Assembly: GCF_051535235.1 (NCBI RefSeq)
Contig: NZ_JBPPLZ010000003.1
Coordinates: 310,001 to 374,000 of the forward strand
Direction: 5' to 3'
From: Nitrobacter sp051535235
Lineage (GTDB): Bacteria; Pseudomonadota; Alphaproteobacteria; Rhizobiales; Xanthobacteraceae
Length of the DNA: 64,000 nt
Translations under genes and position numbers: made by a program
Shown: positions 44,722 to 54,308 of the stretch, in pieces
Numbering within the stretch: position 1 is the stretch's first letter
How the letters are laid out: each line of letters opens with the position of its first letter
The notes under the pieces: model-generated
Database searches by the model: none
What the model was told of the DNA's origin: nothing
What the model saw: the letters and a program-made list of their open reading frames with translations, nothing else

Positions 44722-44786
44722 AGCATGTCCTCAGGCTTGACTCGAGGATGAAATCCGGTTCGCGTGAAGAAAACGCGTGAAAACAG
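44722..44786. repeat. Rhizobiales intergenic repeat (second family)
   Basis: Contains AGCATGTCCTCAGGCTTGAC followed by TCGAGGATGAAATCC and the pair CGCGTGAAGAAAACGCG. This is a known style of small Rhizobiales repeat beside gene ends. It lies between two convergent genes. Confidence 0.65.
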
Positions 44787-44789
44787 ACT

Positions 44790-46481
44790 CTAGCGCGGGG
44801 ACATATCCGCCGGCGTGGAAATCCCCAACAGATCGGTTTCGTTCTGCCGTAAAGCGGGAAGCTGACCTGCCGCATCGAGGACCGGATAAGCAACCGAGCA
44901 GATGTGTGAATGGATCCGCCGCAGATCGCGCAGCACGTCGAGGTGCAGCGACGTCGTCTCAATCGTTTCGAGGCGTCCCTCGCGCAATCGATCGAGATGC
45001 CGCTCGGTCGCCGCGAGTTCGAAGTTGCGCAGGGCAACTTTCTCTGCGATCAGCCAGCGAGCTTCATCGACATTACCGGACATGAAGATACCGAAGGCAA
45101 TACGAAGCGAATCCATGACCCGCTTGTGAAACGCCAAAAGTTCGTCGGCGCCTTCGGGTGAGAACTGAAAGTGGCGCCTGATTTTCTTGGTGGCGAGTTC
45201 GCTCAGGTTCTTGTCGACGATGTCGCCGATATGTTCGAGGTTGATGGCGAACGCGATGATCTCCATTGCGCGATGACCCTCTCGTTCATCAAGGCTGCCG
45301 CGTGTCAGCTTGGTCACATACAGCTTGATCGCTTCATCGAGACCGTCGACGCCGTCATCCATCCGCGAGACCTGATCGACCAGCGATTTGTCGTTGGTCA
45401 TCATCGCGCCCATCACCTTTCGCAACATGGCTTCCACGAGGTCGCCCATGCGCAGCGTTTCGCGCGCCGCATCGGCGAGCGCGAGTGAAGGTGTTTCCAG
45501 CGCGCTTTCGTCGAGATAACGAGGCCGCGACGGGTCGGCTTCAGGCACTTTGTCAGGAAGGAGCCGCACGAGCATGCGCGCCACGCCATCGAGCAGGCCG
45601 ATAAAAAGGATCGCGGTCATGACATTGAACGCGATGTGAAACGCAGCGGTCGCCTTGGCGAGGTTGGGCTGCAACGCCAGCATGACATCCACGATTGGGT
45701 GCAGAAATGGCGCGACCAGCAGCACTCCGACGAGTCGGTTGAGCATGTTGCCGAGCGGCAGCCGATAGCTCGCGGGATTATCGCGCCGGACACCTTCGAA
45801 GACCGGGTTGACAGCGCTGCCGATATTGGCGCCGAGCACCAGCGCGAAGGCCGCATATGGCGAAACGAACTGGGAATAGGCGAGCGACATGACCAGAAGC
45901 ACGCTGGCGACGCTGGAATGTACGGCCCACGTTGTAACGGCCCCGATAATAATGCACAGGACGGGATCGCCGGTGATGGCGTTAAGAAAAACCCGCGCGC
46001 CCGGTGCGTTTTCAGCCGGCGCAAGCGTTGTCAGCAGAATATGGAGCGCCAGCAGCATCAGGCCAAGACCGATGAAGACGCGGCCGACATCCTTGACGCG
46101 GGAGCGGGCGCCGCTGCGGAAAGCCACCAGTCCGATCACGAACAAGATCGGCGCTGCCGCGGAGATATTGAACGACAGCACCTGAACGATCAGCGTGGTT
46201 CCGACATTTGCGCCGAGCATGATCGCGAGTGCCGGTACGAGGCTTACAAGACCTTCGGCTGCGAACGAACTGGTGAGCAGGCCAGTGGCGGTGCTGCTCT
46301 GGAGCAGGGCGGTGAGACCGAGGCCCGCGCCGAAGGCGGCAAAACGATTGCGAAGCGCCTTGCCCAGAAACCGGCGGAGGTCCGGACCGAAGGCGCGCAG
46401 GATTCCGCTCCGGACCATATGCAGGCCCCAGAGCAGAAGCGCGATGCCGCCCATCAGATCGAGAAGAACAAGGCTTCCCAT
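44790..46481 (-). CDS. Na/Pi cotransporter family protein with PhoU-like tail
   Basis: A 563-residue membrane protein. Two inverted halves show the Na/Pi signature QSSTATGLLTSSFAAEGLVS and GANVGTTLIVQVLS, then a second WAVHSSVASVLLVMSLAYSQ and GANIGSAVNPV. The C-terminal 200 residues form a PhoU-like helical domain (MAFAIN-type: EIIAFAINLEHIGDIVDKNL). Such proteins carry phosphate, but in several bacteria they mainly affect phosphate balance. The frame opens at 46598; GGGGAA before the ATG at 46481 sets the start. Confidence 0.92.
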   Translation of the reverse strand: MGSLVLLDLMGGIALLLWGLHMVRSGILRAFGPDLRRFLGKALRNRFAAFGAGLGLTALLQSSTATGLLTSSFAAEGLVSLVPALAIMLGANVGTTLIVQVLSFNISAAAPILFVIGLVAFRSGARSRVKDVGRVFIGLGLMLLALHILLTTLAPAENAPGARVFLNAITGDPVLCIIIGAVTTWAVHSSVASVLLVMSLAYSQFVSPYAAFALVLGANIGSAVNPVFEGVRRDNPASYRLPLGNMLNRLVGVLLVAPFLHPIVDVMLALQPNLAKATAAFHIAFNVMTAILFIGLLDGVARMLVRLLPDKVPEADPSRPRYLDESALETPSLALADAARETLRMGDLVEAMLRKVMGAMMTNDKSLVDQVSRMDDGVDGLDEAIKLYVTKLTRGSLDEREGHRAMEIIAFAINLEHIGDIVDKNLSELATKKIRRHFQFSPEGADELLAFHKRVMDSLRIAFGIFMSGNVDEARWLIAEKVALRNFELAATERHLDRLREGRLETIETTSLHLDVLRDLRRIHSHICSVAYPVLDAAGQLPALRQNETDLLGISTPADMSPR

Positions 46482-46606
46482 CGGTTCCCCGTCAACAAAT
46501 TTGGGTCGAAGGGTCAGGCTATCGGCAATTGGCGGTGGATCAAATTCTTTTATTTCAGCCGACCGGAGTAAATTTGGCAGGCCAAAAGTTTGGCTCAAGG
46601 CGACAT

Positions 46607-47803
46607 TTATTGTCGGGCGTTGAACGCCTCAAATCCCCGCTCGAGATCGGCCTTGAGATCGTCGACATTCTCCAGCCCGATGTGCAGCCGCAGCGTCGGC
46701 CCATCCGGCGCCCAACGCGTCACGGTACGATACGCAGCGCAATCGAAAGGAATGATGAGGCTCTCGTAGCCGCCCCAGGAGTAGCCCATGCCAAACAGTT
46801 TCACGGAGTCGAGCAGCGCATCGACGGCCTGTGGCGGCGCGGGCCAGAGGACGATGCTGAACAGTCCCGACGCGCCGGTGAAGTCGCGCTTCCAGATCGC
46901 GTGGCCGGGATCGTCCGGAAAGGCAGGATGCAGAATCCTCGCAACTTCAGGCCGTTTCGCGAGCCACTGTGCGATCGCGATCGCGGCTTGCTGGTGATGC
47001 TGCAGCCTTACGGCGAGCGTGCGCAATCCACGCAACGCCAGAAACACATCGTCGGGGCCAGCGCAGAGGCCGAGCAGCCGGATGGCTTCCGCGACCGCAG
47101 GCCAGGCCTTGGCGTTGGCGGATATGGTTCCGAACATGATGTCGGAATGCCCGCCGATGTATTTGGTCGCCGCCTGGATGCTGATGTCGACACCCTGTTC
47201 GAGCGCACGACGGAACAGCGGTGTCGCCCATGTATTGTCGTCGACCACGAAAGCTCCGCGCGCATGTGCGACGGCGGCGATCGCCGGAACGTCCGGCATT
47301 TCCAGGGACTGGGAGCCGGGAGCCTCGACCATGACAGCGCGGGTGTTGGGCCGGAACAGCGCCGCGATGTCCGAGCCAATCAGCGGGTCGAAATAGCTGG
47401 TCTCGATTCCGTAGCGCGCCAGGATTCCGTCGCAGAAATTCCGCGTGGGACGATAGACGTTATCGCAGACGAGGATGTGATCGCCGGCCTTCAATATCGA
47501 CAGCAGCGCAGTGGAAATCGCGGACACGCCCGATGGAACGAGGCCGACGCCCGCGCATTGCGGACCTTCCAGCGCAACCAACGCCTCCTGCAAGGCACGG
47601 GTGGTGGGTGTCCCGTACCGTCCATAATGGAATTCTCCGCGATGGGCGTGCAGGTCGTCCGCAGTCGGATAGAGCACGGTCGAGCCGCGAACGATGGGAG
47701 GATTGACGAACCCCTTTTGAGCCTCGGTGTCTCGACCTGAGACAACCAGTCTGGTTTCCGCTCGAAGCGAATCCGTGGGTTTGTCGCCCTTTGAAAAGGT
47801 CAT
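46607..47803 (-). CDS. metC: Cystathionine beta-lyase
   Basis: A 398-residue PLP enzyme of the Cys/Met metabolism family that turns cystathionine into homocysteine, ammonia and pyruvate. YGRYGTPTTRALQEALVALE, VVDDNTWATPLF and the PLP lysine in AATKYIGGHSD are clear, as is SLGGYES-type YSWGGYESLI that favours MetC over MetB. Length fits. It is divergent from aapJ, with about 350 bases between them. No SAM riboswitch-like structure was recognised upstream. Confidence 0.92.
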   Translation of the reverse strand: MTFSKGDKPTDSLRAETRLVVSGRDTEAQKGFVNPPIVRGSTVLYPTADDLHAHRGEFHYGRYGTPTTRALQEALVALEGPQCAGVGLVPSGVSAISTALLSILKAGDHILVCDNVYRPTRNFCDGILARYGIETSYFDPLIGSDIAALFRPNTRAVMVEAPGSQSLEMPDVPAIAAVAHARGAFVVDDNTWATPLFRRALEQGVDISIQAATKYIGGHSDIMFGTISANAKAWPAVAEAIRLLGLCAGPDDVFLALRGLRTLAVRLQHHQQAAIAIAQWLAKRPEVARILHPAFPDDPGHAIWKRDFTGASGLFSIVLWPAPPQAVDALLDSVKLFGMGYSWGGYESLIIPFDCAAYRTVTRWAPDGPTLRLHIGLENVDDLKADLERGFEAFNARQ

Positions 47804-48153
47804 CTGCCTGCCGCTGCAAAGGAGGCGTTTTGCCGCTGACGCGGGCTGCCTCTGTTTAATCGTGTTTTCGGAGTGATTGCTTTAGTAACAGGAAGGGGAA
47901 GACCCTCGTCAACCCCTTGACCCTGCCCGCCAGTGGAGTGAATTTGACATCCGATCCGCCCGGTATCCCCGAACCCGCTGTTGACCGGGTGTTGAGAGGC
48001 TCACCGCGTTTCGACCCGTTCTCTCTCTCGGTTGATCGACGAGGTCCATCTTTGGCCCGATTGGCGGAGGAAACAAATCGACCGATCGGATTCGACCTGG
48101 CGTCTGAACGGCGACAAATTGACAATCCATTGATGTCCTTGAAAGGCATTGCC
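47804..48153. other. Gap between metC and aapJ
   Basis: Divergent promoter region of about 350 bases. A TTGACA at 47944 has no convincing -10 partner. A frame from 47917 runs into aapJ, but the part before 48154 has no signal peptide logic. Nothing else is recognised. Confidence 0.35.
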
Positions 48154-49188
48154 ATGAAATGCGTACTTGCTGTCATTTTCGCTTTCACCGCCGGTCTTTC
48201 GCTGCAATCGGCATCCGCGCAGGAATCCGCGAAGGCGAAGACTACGCTCGACGCAGTCAAGGCGCGAGGCATGCTGTCCTGCGGCGTGAGCCAGGGATTG
48301 CCCGGATTCTCCGCCCCTGACGACAAAGGCAACTGGACCGGGCTCGATGTGGATGTCTGCCGCGCGATCGCGGCCGCCGTATTCAACGACCCGAGCAAGG
48401 TCAAGTTCGTTCCGTTGTCCGCCAAAGACCGGTTTATCGCCCTGCAATCCGGCGAAATAGATCTCCTATCGCGCAATACGACGTGGACGCTCTCGCGCGA
48501 CACTTCGCTAGGCGGGAACTTCACCGGCGTGACTTATTACGATGGGCAGGGATTTCTGGTCAGGAAATCGCTCAAGGTCAATTCGGCGCTGGAATTGAAC
48601 AGCGCGTCCGTCTGCGTCCAGACCGGTACCACGAACGAACAGAATCTCGCCGACTACTTCAAGAGCAACAAGATGAAGTACGAGGTCATCGCTTTCAGCA
48701 CGGCCGACGAAACCATCAAGGCTTATGAATCAGGCCGGTGCGATGTGTTTACATCCGATATTTCGCAGCTCTATGCCGAACGGCTGAAACTCTCCAATCC
48801 CGCCGATCATGCGGTCCTGCCGGAGGTGATCTCGAAGGAGCCGCTCGGGCCGATGGTGCGTCACGGTGACGATCAGTGGTTCGATCTCGTCAAGTGGACG
48901 CTGTTTGCGATGATCAACGCCGAAGAACTTGGCATCACGCAGAAGAACGTCGACGAGATGGCGAAATCGGACCGGCCGGAACTGAAGCGCGTCTTCGGGA
49001 CCGATGGCAATTTCGGCGAACAGCTCGGCCTCACCAAGGACTGGGTGACACGCATCATCAAGGCCGTCGGCAATTACGGCGAGTCGTTCGATCGCAACGT
49101 CGGTGCAGGCTCTCGGCTTGGAATCGCGCGAGGTCTCAACAAGCTCTGGAACCAGGGCGGCATTCAGTACGCGCCGCCGATCCGCTAG
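48154..49188 (+). CDS. aapJ: General amino acid ABC transporter, binding protein
   Basis: A 344-residue periplasmic binding protein. Signal peptide MKCVLAVIFAFTAGLSLQSASA, then TLDAVKARGMLSCGVSQGLP, the 'W.GLDVDVCRAIAAAVF' and 'DLLSRNTTWTLSRD' motifs and the C-terminal 'GLNKLWNQGGIQYAPPIR' of AapJ. It binds a broad range of L-amino acids and feeds AapQMP. The frame opens at 47917; the start at 48154 gives the signal peptide and the usual AapJ length (about 341). First gene of the aapJQMP operon; in rhizobia this operon responds to nitrogen status. Confidence 0.95.
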   Translation: MKCVLAVIFAFTAGLSLQSASAQESAKAKTTLDAVKARGMLSCGVSQGLPGFSAPDDKGNWTGLDVDVCRAIAAAVFNDPSKVKFVPLSAKDRFIALQSGEIDLLSRNTTWTLSRDTSLGGNFTGVTYYDGQGFLVRKSLKVNSALELNSASVCVQTGTTNEQNLADYFKSNKMKYEVIAFSTADETIKAYESGRCDVFTSDISQLYAERLKLSNPADHAVLPEVISKEPLGPMVRHGDDQWFDLVKWTLFAMINAEELGITQKNVDEMAKSDRPELKRVFGTDGNFGEQLGLTKDWVTRIIKAVGNYGESFDRNVGAGSRLGIARGLNKLWNQGGIQYAPPIR

Positions 49189-49208
49189 CGGCGCCGCCGG
49201 AAACGGCG

Positions 49209-50414
49209 ATGGCCGCCGAGCCTCGAAAACCGCCGCTGCAGTTCTTCCTGAAACTGCGACGCGCGCTCGGCGGAAAAGCGGGCTGGGGCGGGCTTGCGCT
49301 GCAAGTGCTGTTCGTCGCTGTCCTGGTCTGGATCGCCTACGAGATCATCGACAATGCGAGGGGAAACCTCGCCGCGCAGCACGTCGCGTCCGGCTTCGGC
49401 TTCATGTCACAAACCGCCGGCTTCGGCGTCAGCCAGACCCTGATTCCGTATTCCGAGACCGACAGTTACACCCGCGTGTTTCTGGTCGGCCTTCTCAATA
49501 CGCTGCTGGTGTCCGTCGTCGGCATCGTCTTCGCAACGATCATCGGCTTCGTCGTGGCGCTCGGCCGACTGTCGCCGAACTGGCTGATATCGCGCATTTC
49601 CGGCGGCTATGTGGAATTGGTTCGGAACCTGCCGCTGCTGTTCCAGATTCTGTTCTGGTATCTTGCAGTGCTGAGGGCGCTGCCGAGTCCGAGAGAAAGC
49701 GTTTCGGTCTTCGATGCATTCTTTCTCAGCAATCGCGGCCTCGTCATTCCGAAGCCGATTGCGCAGGAGGGGCTGGTTGCCTTTAGCGTTTCGATTGCGG
49801 CTTCCGTCATCGGCTGTCTGTGGCTCCGCAGTTATTCGCGCCGGGCGCTTTTCCAAAGCGGACGAGTCGTTGTCGTGTGGCCCTACGTTCTTGCGCTGCT
49901 GATCGGCGTTCCGCTGGTCGCGATGCTCATCTTCGGCGTTCCCGTCACATTCGAGATCCCTGCTCTCAGGGGATTCAATTTCTCCGGTGGGACGCGCGTG
50001 ACCCCGGAATTCGTCGCGCTCGCGGTCGCGCTTTCGACATATACGGCGGCATTCATCGCGGAAGTCGTGCGCGCCGGAATTCTCTCGGTTCATAAGGGAC
50101 AGATGGAGGCGGGAGCCTCGCTCGGGCTCTCGCGCGGCTTGACGCTGCGATTGATCGTGGTGCCGCAAGCGATGCGCGTCATCCTGCCGCCGCTGACCAA
50201 TCAGTATCTCAACCTCATCAAGAATTCGTCGCTGGCCGTCGGCATCGGATATCCGGACCTGTTTTCGGTGTTTGCCGGCACGACGCTGAGCCAGACCGGC
50301 CAAGCCATCGAAATCATCGCGATCACGATGGGCGTTTATCTGCTGATCTCGCTGGTCACCAGCGCGATCATGAGTTTCTACGGCTGGCGTATCGCGAGGA
50401 GCATGGGCGGATGA
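49209..50414 (+). CDS. aapQ: General amino acid ABC transporter, permease AapQ
   Basis: A 401-residue inner-membrane permease with about eight membrane segments. GGYVELVRNLPLLFQILFWY is the HisM-type motif, and the EAA loop is GASLGLSRGLTLRLIVVPQA. The N-terminal FGFMSQTAGFGVSQTLIPYS segment is typical of AapQ. It starts 20 bases after aapJ and its stop overlaps aapM by four bases, so the genes form one operon. With AapM it forms the pore. Confidence 0.95.
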   Translation: MAAEPRKPPLQFFLKLRRALGGKAGWGGLALQVLFVAVLVWIAYEIIDNARGNLAAQHVASGFGFMSQTAGFGVSQTLIPYSETDSYTRVFLVGLLNTLLVSVVGIVFATIIGFVVALGRLSPNWLISRISGGYVELVRNLPLLFQILFWYLAVLRALPSPRESVSVFDAFFLSNRGLVIPKPIAQEGLVAFSVSIAASVIGCLWLRSYSRRALFQSGRVVVVWPYVLALLIGVPLVAMLIFGVPVTFEIPALRGFNFSGGTRVTPEFVALAVALSTYTAAFIAEVVRAGILSVHKGQMEAGASLGLSRGLTLRLIVVPQAMRVILPPLTNQYLNLIKNSSLAVGIGYPDLFSVFAGTTLSQTGQAIEIIAITMGVYLLISLVTSAIMSFYGWRIARSMGG

Positions 50415-51931
50415 CCGATCATCCCGCACGGTCATTCGTTCGCGCCGATCTGGTCCCGGAGCGGTCGGCTCCGATCAAAATGACGGGCTTTTTCGCCTTC
50501 CTGCGGACCCGTCTGCTCAATTCTCCGGGCAACGTGCTGCTGACGGCCGTCGGTGTCGTACTGCTGTGGTTCATCATCGTCCCGACGATCCGGTTTCTTC
50601 TCGTGGACGCGGTCTGGGAAGGCGCGGATCGAACATCGTGTCTGGCTGCGGATGCAGGACAGTCGGTCGGGGCCTGCTGGCCGTTCGTCCAGGCGAAGAT
50701 CACGCAATTCATCTATGGCTTCTATCCCGAGCCTGAGCGGTGGCGGGTGAATCTGACGTTCCTGCTGGCCGCCGTTTTGCTGCTGCCGCTTCTGGTGCCG
50801 CGGTTACCCGCGAAAAGTCTCAACGCCGGTGTATTCTTTGTGGCGTTTCCCATCGTGGCTTTTTTCCTGCTGCATGGCGGAGGCGTGAGCGGGTTCGGCG
50901 TGAAGTGGACCGTCAATTTTCTGTCGAGCTTCGCCGACGGCGTCAGCAGCGTCGGACGGCAACTCGCCGCGTCAGGAGAGGCGGGCGGCATCGGCCCGGT
51001 TTTGCAGCTTGCAGGACATGCCGTTGTGTGGATCGGCGACGCAGTGAACTTGCTGGCGTGGCCGCTGGTCCGGCTTCACGACTGGCTGCGAAATTCCGAT
51101 CAGCCGGTCTGGTACGACTTTGCATGCACTGCCGTGATCGTCTCGCTGCTGTTTTTTCTTTTGAACGGCGCCTTCCGGACGGGCTGGCGCGCGCTGTTCA
51201 CGAGCCTGACGGTATTCCTCGGTGCTGGCGTGGTGATGGCGATGATGCACCTCGATCGCGGCGGACTTCCGATCGTCGATACCCGTCTCTGGGGCGGTCT
51301 GCTCGTGACGCTGGTGGTGTCGGTGACCGGCATCGTATCGTCGATACCGGTCGGGATCGCGCTGGCGCTGGGACGGCGCGCCACCATTCCACTGATTCGG
51401 GTGTTCTCGGTCGCCTTCATCGAGTTCTGGCGCGGCGTTCCGCTCATTACGGTTCTGTTTTTCGCGACCTACATGCTTCCGCTTTTTCTTCCCGGCAACT
51501 TTACTGTCGATGGTCTGGTCCGGGTTCTGATCGGCATCGCGCTGTTCGCCGGCGCCTATAACGCTGAAGTTATTCGCGGCGGTTTGGCCGCGATTCCGCG
51601 CGGGCAGGCGGAAGCCGCCAATGCGCTTGGCCTGTCGTACTGGAAGACGACGGGACTGATCGTGATGCCACAAGCGTTGCGGCACGTCATTCCCGGACTG
51701 GTGAACAGCTTTATCGCATTGTTCAAGGACACCTCGCTGGTCTCGATCATCGCGCTGTTCGATCTGCTCGGGAGCTTGCGAGCCTCGTTCGCAGATCCGA
51801 CATGGGCGACGCCAACCACGCTGTTCACCGGGTTTGCCTTCACCGGCATCATTTACTTCGTGTTCTGCTTCGGCATGTCCCGATATTCACTGTTCGTCGA
51901 ACATCGGCTGAATCCGGACAGGCGAAGCTGA
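50411..51931 (+). CDS. aapM: General amino acid ABC transporter, permease AapM (extended)
   Basis: A 506-residue permease, longer than the usual AapM of about 385. The C-terminal HisM-like part is standard (FIEFWRGVPLITVLFFATYM, EAA loop EAANALGLSYWKTTGLIVMP). The extra length lies in the middle, in residues about 170-300 (LSSFADGVSSVGRQLAAS to FRTGWRALFTSLTVF), which adds a soluble stretch and at least two further membrane segments. This region looks like an inserted or expanded loop; its role is unknown. Overlaps aapQ by ATGA and is followed 14 bases later by aapP. Confidence 0.92.
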   Translation: MTDHPARSFVRADLVPERSAPIKMTGFFAFLRTRLLNSPGNVLLTAVGVVLLWFIIVPTIRFLLVDAVWEGADRTSCLAADAGQSVGACWPFVQAKITQFIYGFYPEPERWRVNLTFLLAAVLLLPLLVPRLPAKSLNAGVFFVAFPIVAFFLLHGGGVSGFGVKWTVNFLSSFADGVSSVGRQLAASGEAGGIGPVLQLAGHAVVWIGDAVNLLAWPLVRLHDWLRNSDQPVWYDFACTAVIVSLLFFLLNGAFRTGWRALFTSLTVFLGAGVVMAMMHLDRGGLPIVDTRLWGGLLVTLVVSVTGIVSSIPVGIALALGRRATIPLIRVFSVAFIEFWRGVPLITVLFFATYMLPLFLPGNFTVDGLVRVLIGIALFAGAYNAEVIRGGLAAIPRGQAEAANALGLSYWKTTGLIVMPQALRHVIPGLVNSFIALFKDTSLVSIIALFDLLGSLRASFADPTWATPTTLFTGFAFTGIIYFVFCFGMSRYSLFVEHRLNPDRRS

Positions 51932-51945
51932 GCTTGGATGAGGCC

Positions 51946-52689
51946 ATGACAGACGAAAATGCCATCGTTTCCATCACCGGCCTCAATAAGTGGTTCGGCA
52001 GCTTCCATGTGCTGCGGGACATCGATCTCGATGTGGCGCGGAGCGAGCGTATCGTCATCTGCGGTCCGTCAGGCTCGGGAAAATCGACGCTGATCCGCTG
52101 CATCAACGCGCTCGAGGAATTTCAGGAAGGCCGGATCATCGTCGATGGAATCGAACTGGGGCCCAATCTGCGGCGCGTCGAGGAAGTCCGGCGCGAGGTC
52201 GGAATGGTTTTTCAGAACTTCAATCTGTTTCCGCACCTGACGGTGCTTGAAAACTGCACGCTTGCTCCGATCTGGGTCCGCAATATCCCGAAGAAAGACG
52301 CCGAGGCGACGGCGATGAAATTTCTTGAACGCGTCAAGATTCCTCAACAGGCCAATAAATATCCCGGCCAGCTGTCGGGAGGCCAGCAGCAACGCGTGGC
52401 GATCGCGCGCGCGCTCACGATGAATCCGAAGGTCATGCTGTTCGACGAGCCGACCTCGGCGCTCGACCCCGAGATGGTCAAGGAGGTGCTCGACACGATG
52501 GTCGACCTCGCCAGGGAAGGCATGACCATGCTCGTGGTCACGCACGAAATGGGATTCGCCAAGGAAGTGGCGAACCGGATGGTGTTTATGGACGATGGGC
52601 AGATCATCGAATCCGACACGCCGGCGAATTTTTTCGCCAATCCGAAGCATCCGCGGACCCAGCTTTTCCTCAGCCAGATCCTGCGTTGA
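51946..52689 (+). CDS. aapP: General amino acid ABC transporter, ATPase AapP
   Basis: A 247-residue ATPase. Walker A GPSGSGKSTL, Q-loop VFQNFNLFPHLTVLEN, signature LSGGQQQRVAIARAL, Walker B VMLFDEPTSALDPE and H-loop VVTHEMGFAKEV are all present. It powers uptake through AapQM. Starts 14 bases after aapM. A longer frame from 51802 is not needed; the ATG at 51946 follows a GAGG and gives family length. Confidence 0.96.
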   Translation: MTDENAIVSITGLNKWFGSFHVLRDIDLDVARSERIVICGPSGSGKSTLIRCINALEEFQEGRIIVDGIELGPNLRRVEEVRREVGMVFQNFNLFPHLTVLENCTLAPIWVRNIPKKDAEATAMKFLERVKIPQQANKYPGQLSGGQQQRVAIARALTMNPKVMLFDEPTSALDPEMVKEVLDTMVDLAREGMTMLVVTHEMGFAKEVANRMVFMDDGQIIESDTPANFFANPKHPRTQLFLSQILR

Positions 52690-52705
52690 GAGCGCTAAAG
52701 GCAGC

Positions 52706-53746
52706 CTAACCCGGCGCGAGCGGAATCTTCACCGTGGTTCGTTTCTCCAGCCATTGCGGCACGGGAAGGTTTTTGGAGCGCATGAAGTCGGGATTGAACA
52801 GCTTCGACTGATAGCGGTTGCCGGAGTCGCACAGGATCGTCACGATCGTGTGGCCGGGCCCCAACTGGCGCGCGAGACGAATTGCGCCGGCGACATTGAT
52901 GCCGGTCGAGCCGCCGAGGCAGAGCCCCTCGTGTTCAAGCAGATCGTAGATCACCGGCACGGCTTCCTCGTCGGGAATGAGGTAGGCTTCGTCGACCTTG
53001 GCATTGGCGATAACCGGCGTCACCCGTCCAAGTCCGATTCCCTCGGTGATCGATCCGCCCGGAGTTGCCTTGGCCACGCCGTTCCTGAACAGTTCATACA
53101 TGGCGGCCCCGCGCGGGTCAGCGACGCCGATGATGATGTCCTTCTTTTTTTCCCGCAGGAAAGCACCGGTGCCGGCCAGCGTGCCGCCGGTCCCGATCGA
53201 ACAGATGAATCCGTCGATCTTGCCGCCGGTCTGCTCCCAGATTTCGGGGCCGGTCGAAACGTAATGAGCCTTGGGATTGTCGAGGTTGTTCCACTGATCG
53301 GCAAACAGCACGCCGTTCGGCTCGGATTGGCGCAGTTCGTCAGCGAGACGCTTCGCGATGTGCTGGTAATTATTCGGATTGCTGTAGGGGAGCGCCGGGA
53401 CCTCGACCAGTTCGGCCCCGCATAGCCGCAGCATGTCCTTCTTTTCCTGGCTCTGCGTCTCCGGGATCACGATCATGGTGCGATAACCGCGCGCGCTGGC
53501 GACGACGGCGAGGCCGATGCCGGTATTGCCGGCGGTGCCTTCGACCACGAGGCCGCCGGGCTTGAGATCGCCCCGCTTTTCGGCTTCAAGGATCATCTGT
53601 TTGCCGGCGCGATCCTTGACCGACTGACCCGGATTCATGAACTCGGCCTTGCCGAGGATGGTGCATCCCGTCGTTTCCGATGCGTGCTTCAATTTGATAA
53701 GCGGCGTATTGCCGATCGCTTCGACGACGTCGTTGTTGATTCTCAT
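52706..53746 (-). CDS. cysK: Cysteine synthase
   Basis: A 346-residue PLP enzyme that makes cysteine from O-acetylserine and sulfide. PLP lysine in NPGQSVKDRAGKQMI, GTAGNTGIGLA (phosphate cradle TSGNTG-type), IGTGGTLAG and CDSGNRY are present. At 346 residues it is longer than standard CysK (about 320) and close to the 340-345 residue cysteine synthase type seen in several alphaproteobacteria. It converges with aapP, 16 bases away. Confidence 0.9.
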   Translation of the reverse strand: MRINNDVVEAIGNTPLIKLKHASETTGCTILGKAEFMNPGQSVKDRAGKQMILEAEKRGDLKPGGLVVEGTAGNTGIGLAVVASARGYRTMIVIPETQSQEKKDMLRLCGAELVEVPALPYSNPNNYQHIAKRLADELRQSEPNGVLFADQWNNLDNPKAHYVSTGPEIWEQTGGKIDGFICSIGTGGTLAGTGAFLREKKKDIIIGVADPRGAAMYELFRNGVAKATPGGSITEGIGLGRVTPVIANAKVDEAYLIPDEEAVPVIYDLLEHEGLCLGGSTGINVAGAIRLARQLGPGHTIVTILCDSGNRYQSKLFNPDFMRSKNLPVPQWLEKRTTVKIPLAPG

Positions 53747-54308
53747 GAGATGCTTAATCTTGTCAGTCCGTTGGAGGAATACGGCAACCCTAGTTGAGAG
53801 GCGGGGGCGCTACAAGGGAGGGAGCAAGGCGGTCGATCGCACAGGCGGCAGGATGAGGCGGCGCGGTTCGCCTTGTTGCGAAGAAGCCGTCAGAGGCATC
53901 CTGTGTCTTTCACGAACTGTCCGGCGCAAATTAAGTGCGCGCGCGTTTCGATTCGTCCGCTGTGCCCGGGCCAAAATCTGGCGCCGCGTGTCGTCCGGAG
54001 CCGAAACGGCGCATGAAATCTTGGTAAGATTGCCGGGTCCGCCCGTGACCCGACGTCCAGAAAGCCTTTCAAAACGGGGCTTTTTGATGAATCAGGTCAT
54101 CTGCAATGGCGCGAAGCCCATGGAACGTATCTAAGGTTCTTGGCGGGGCGGGACTGTCCGTCCACTCATCGGCCCGCTAGAATAGGACGGTTCCAAGAGA
54201 AAGCATGATTACCGGTGGCTGGGTCGTTTTTTATATCGAAAAAGGTTGGTATGTGGGTGCTCCGCCCTCACAATATCCGTCGTTTCCGGTCCCCCTGCGG
54301 GGGTCGGC
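53747..54308. other. Gap upstream of the RND pump operon
   Basis: This 560-base region has no recognised gene. A weak hairpin, AAAGCC...GGGCTTTTT at 54059-54085, could be a terminator, and an AT-rich run at 54228-54245 could hold the pump promoter. Open frames here (for example 53637-54134) are not protein-like. Confidence 0.35.

Noticed and set aside
53637..54134. 165-codon frame upstream of the pump operon
   Set aside because: Starts inside cysK on the other strand and has no protein-like pattern.
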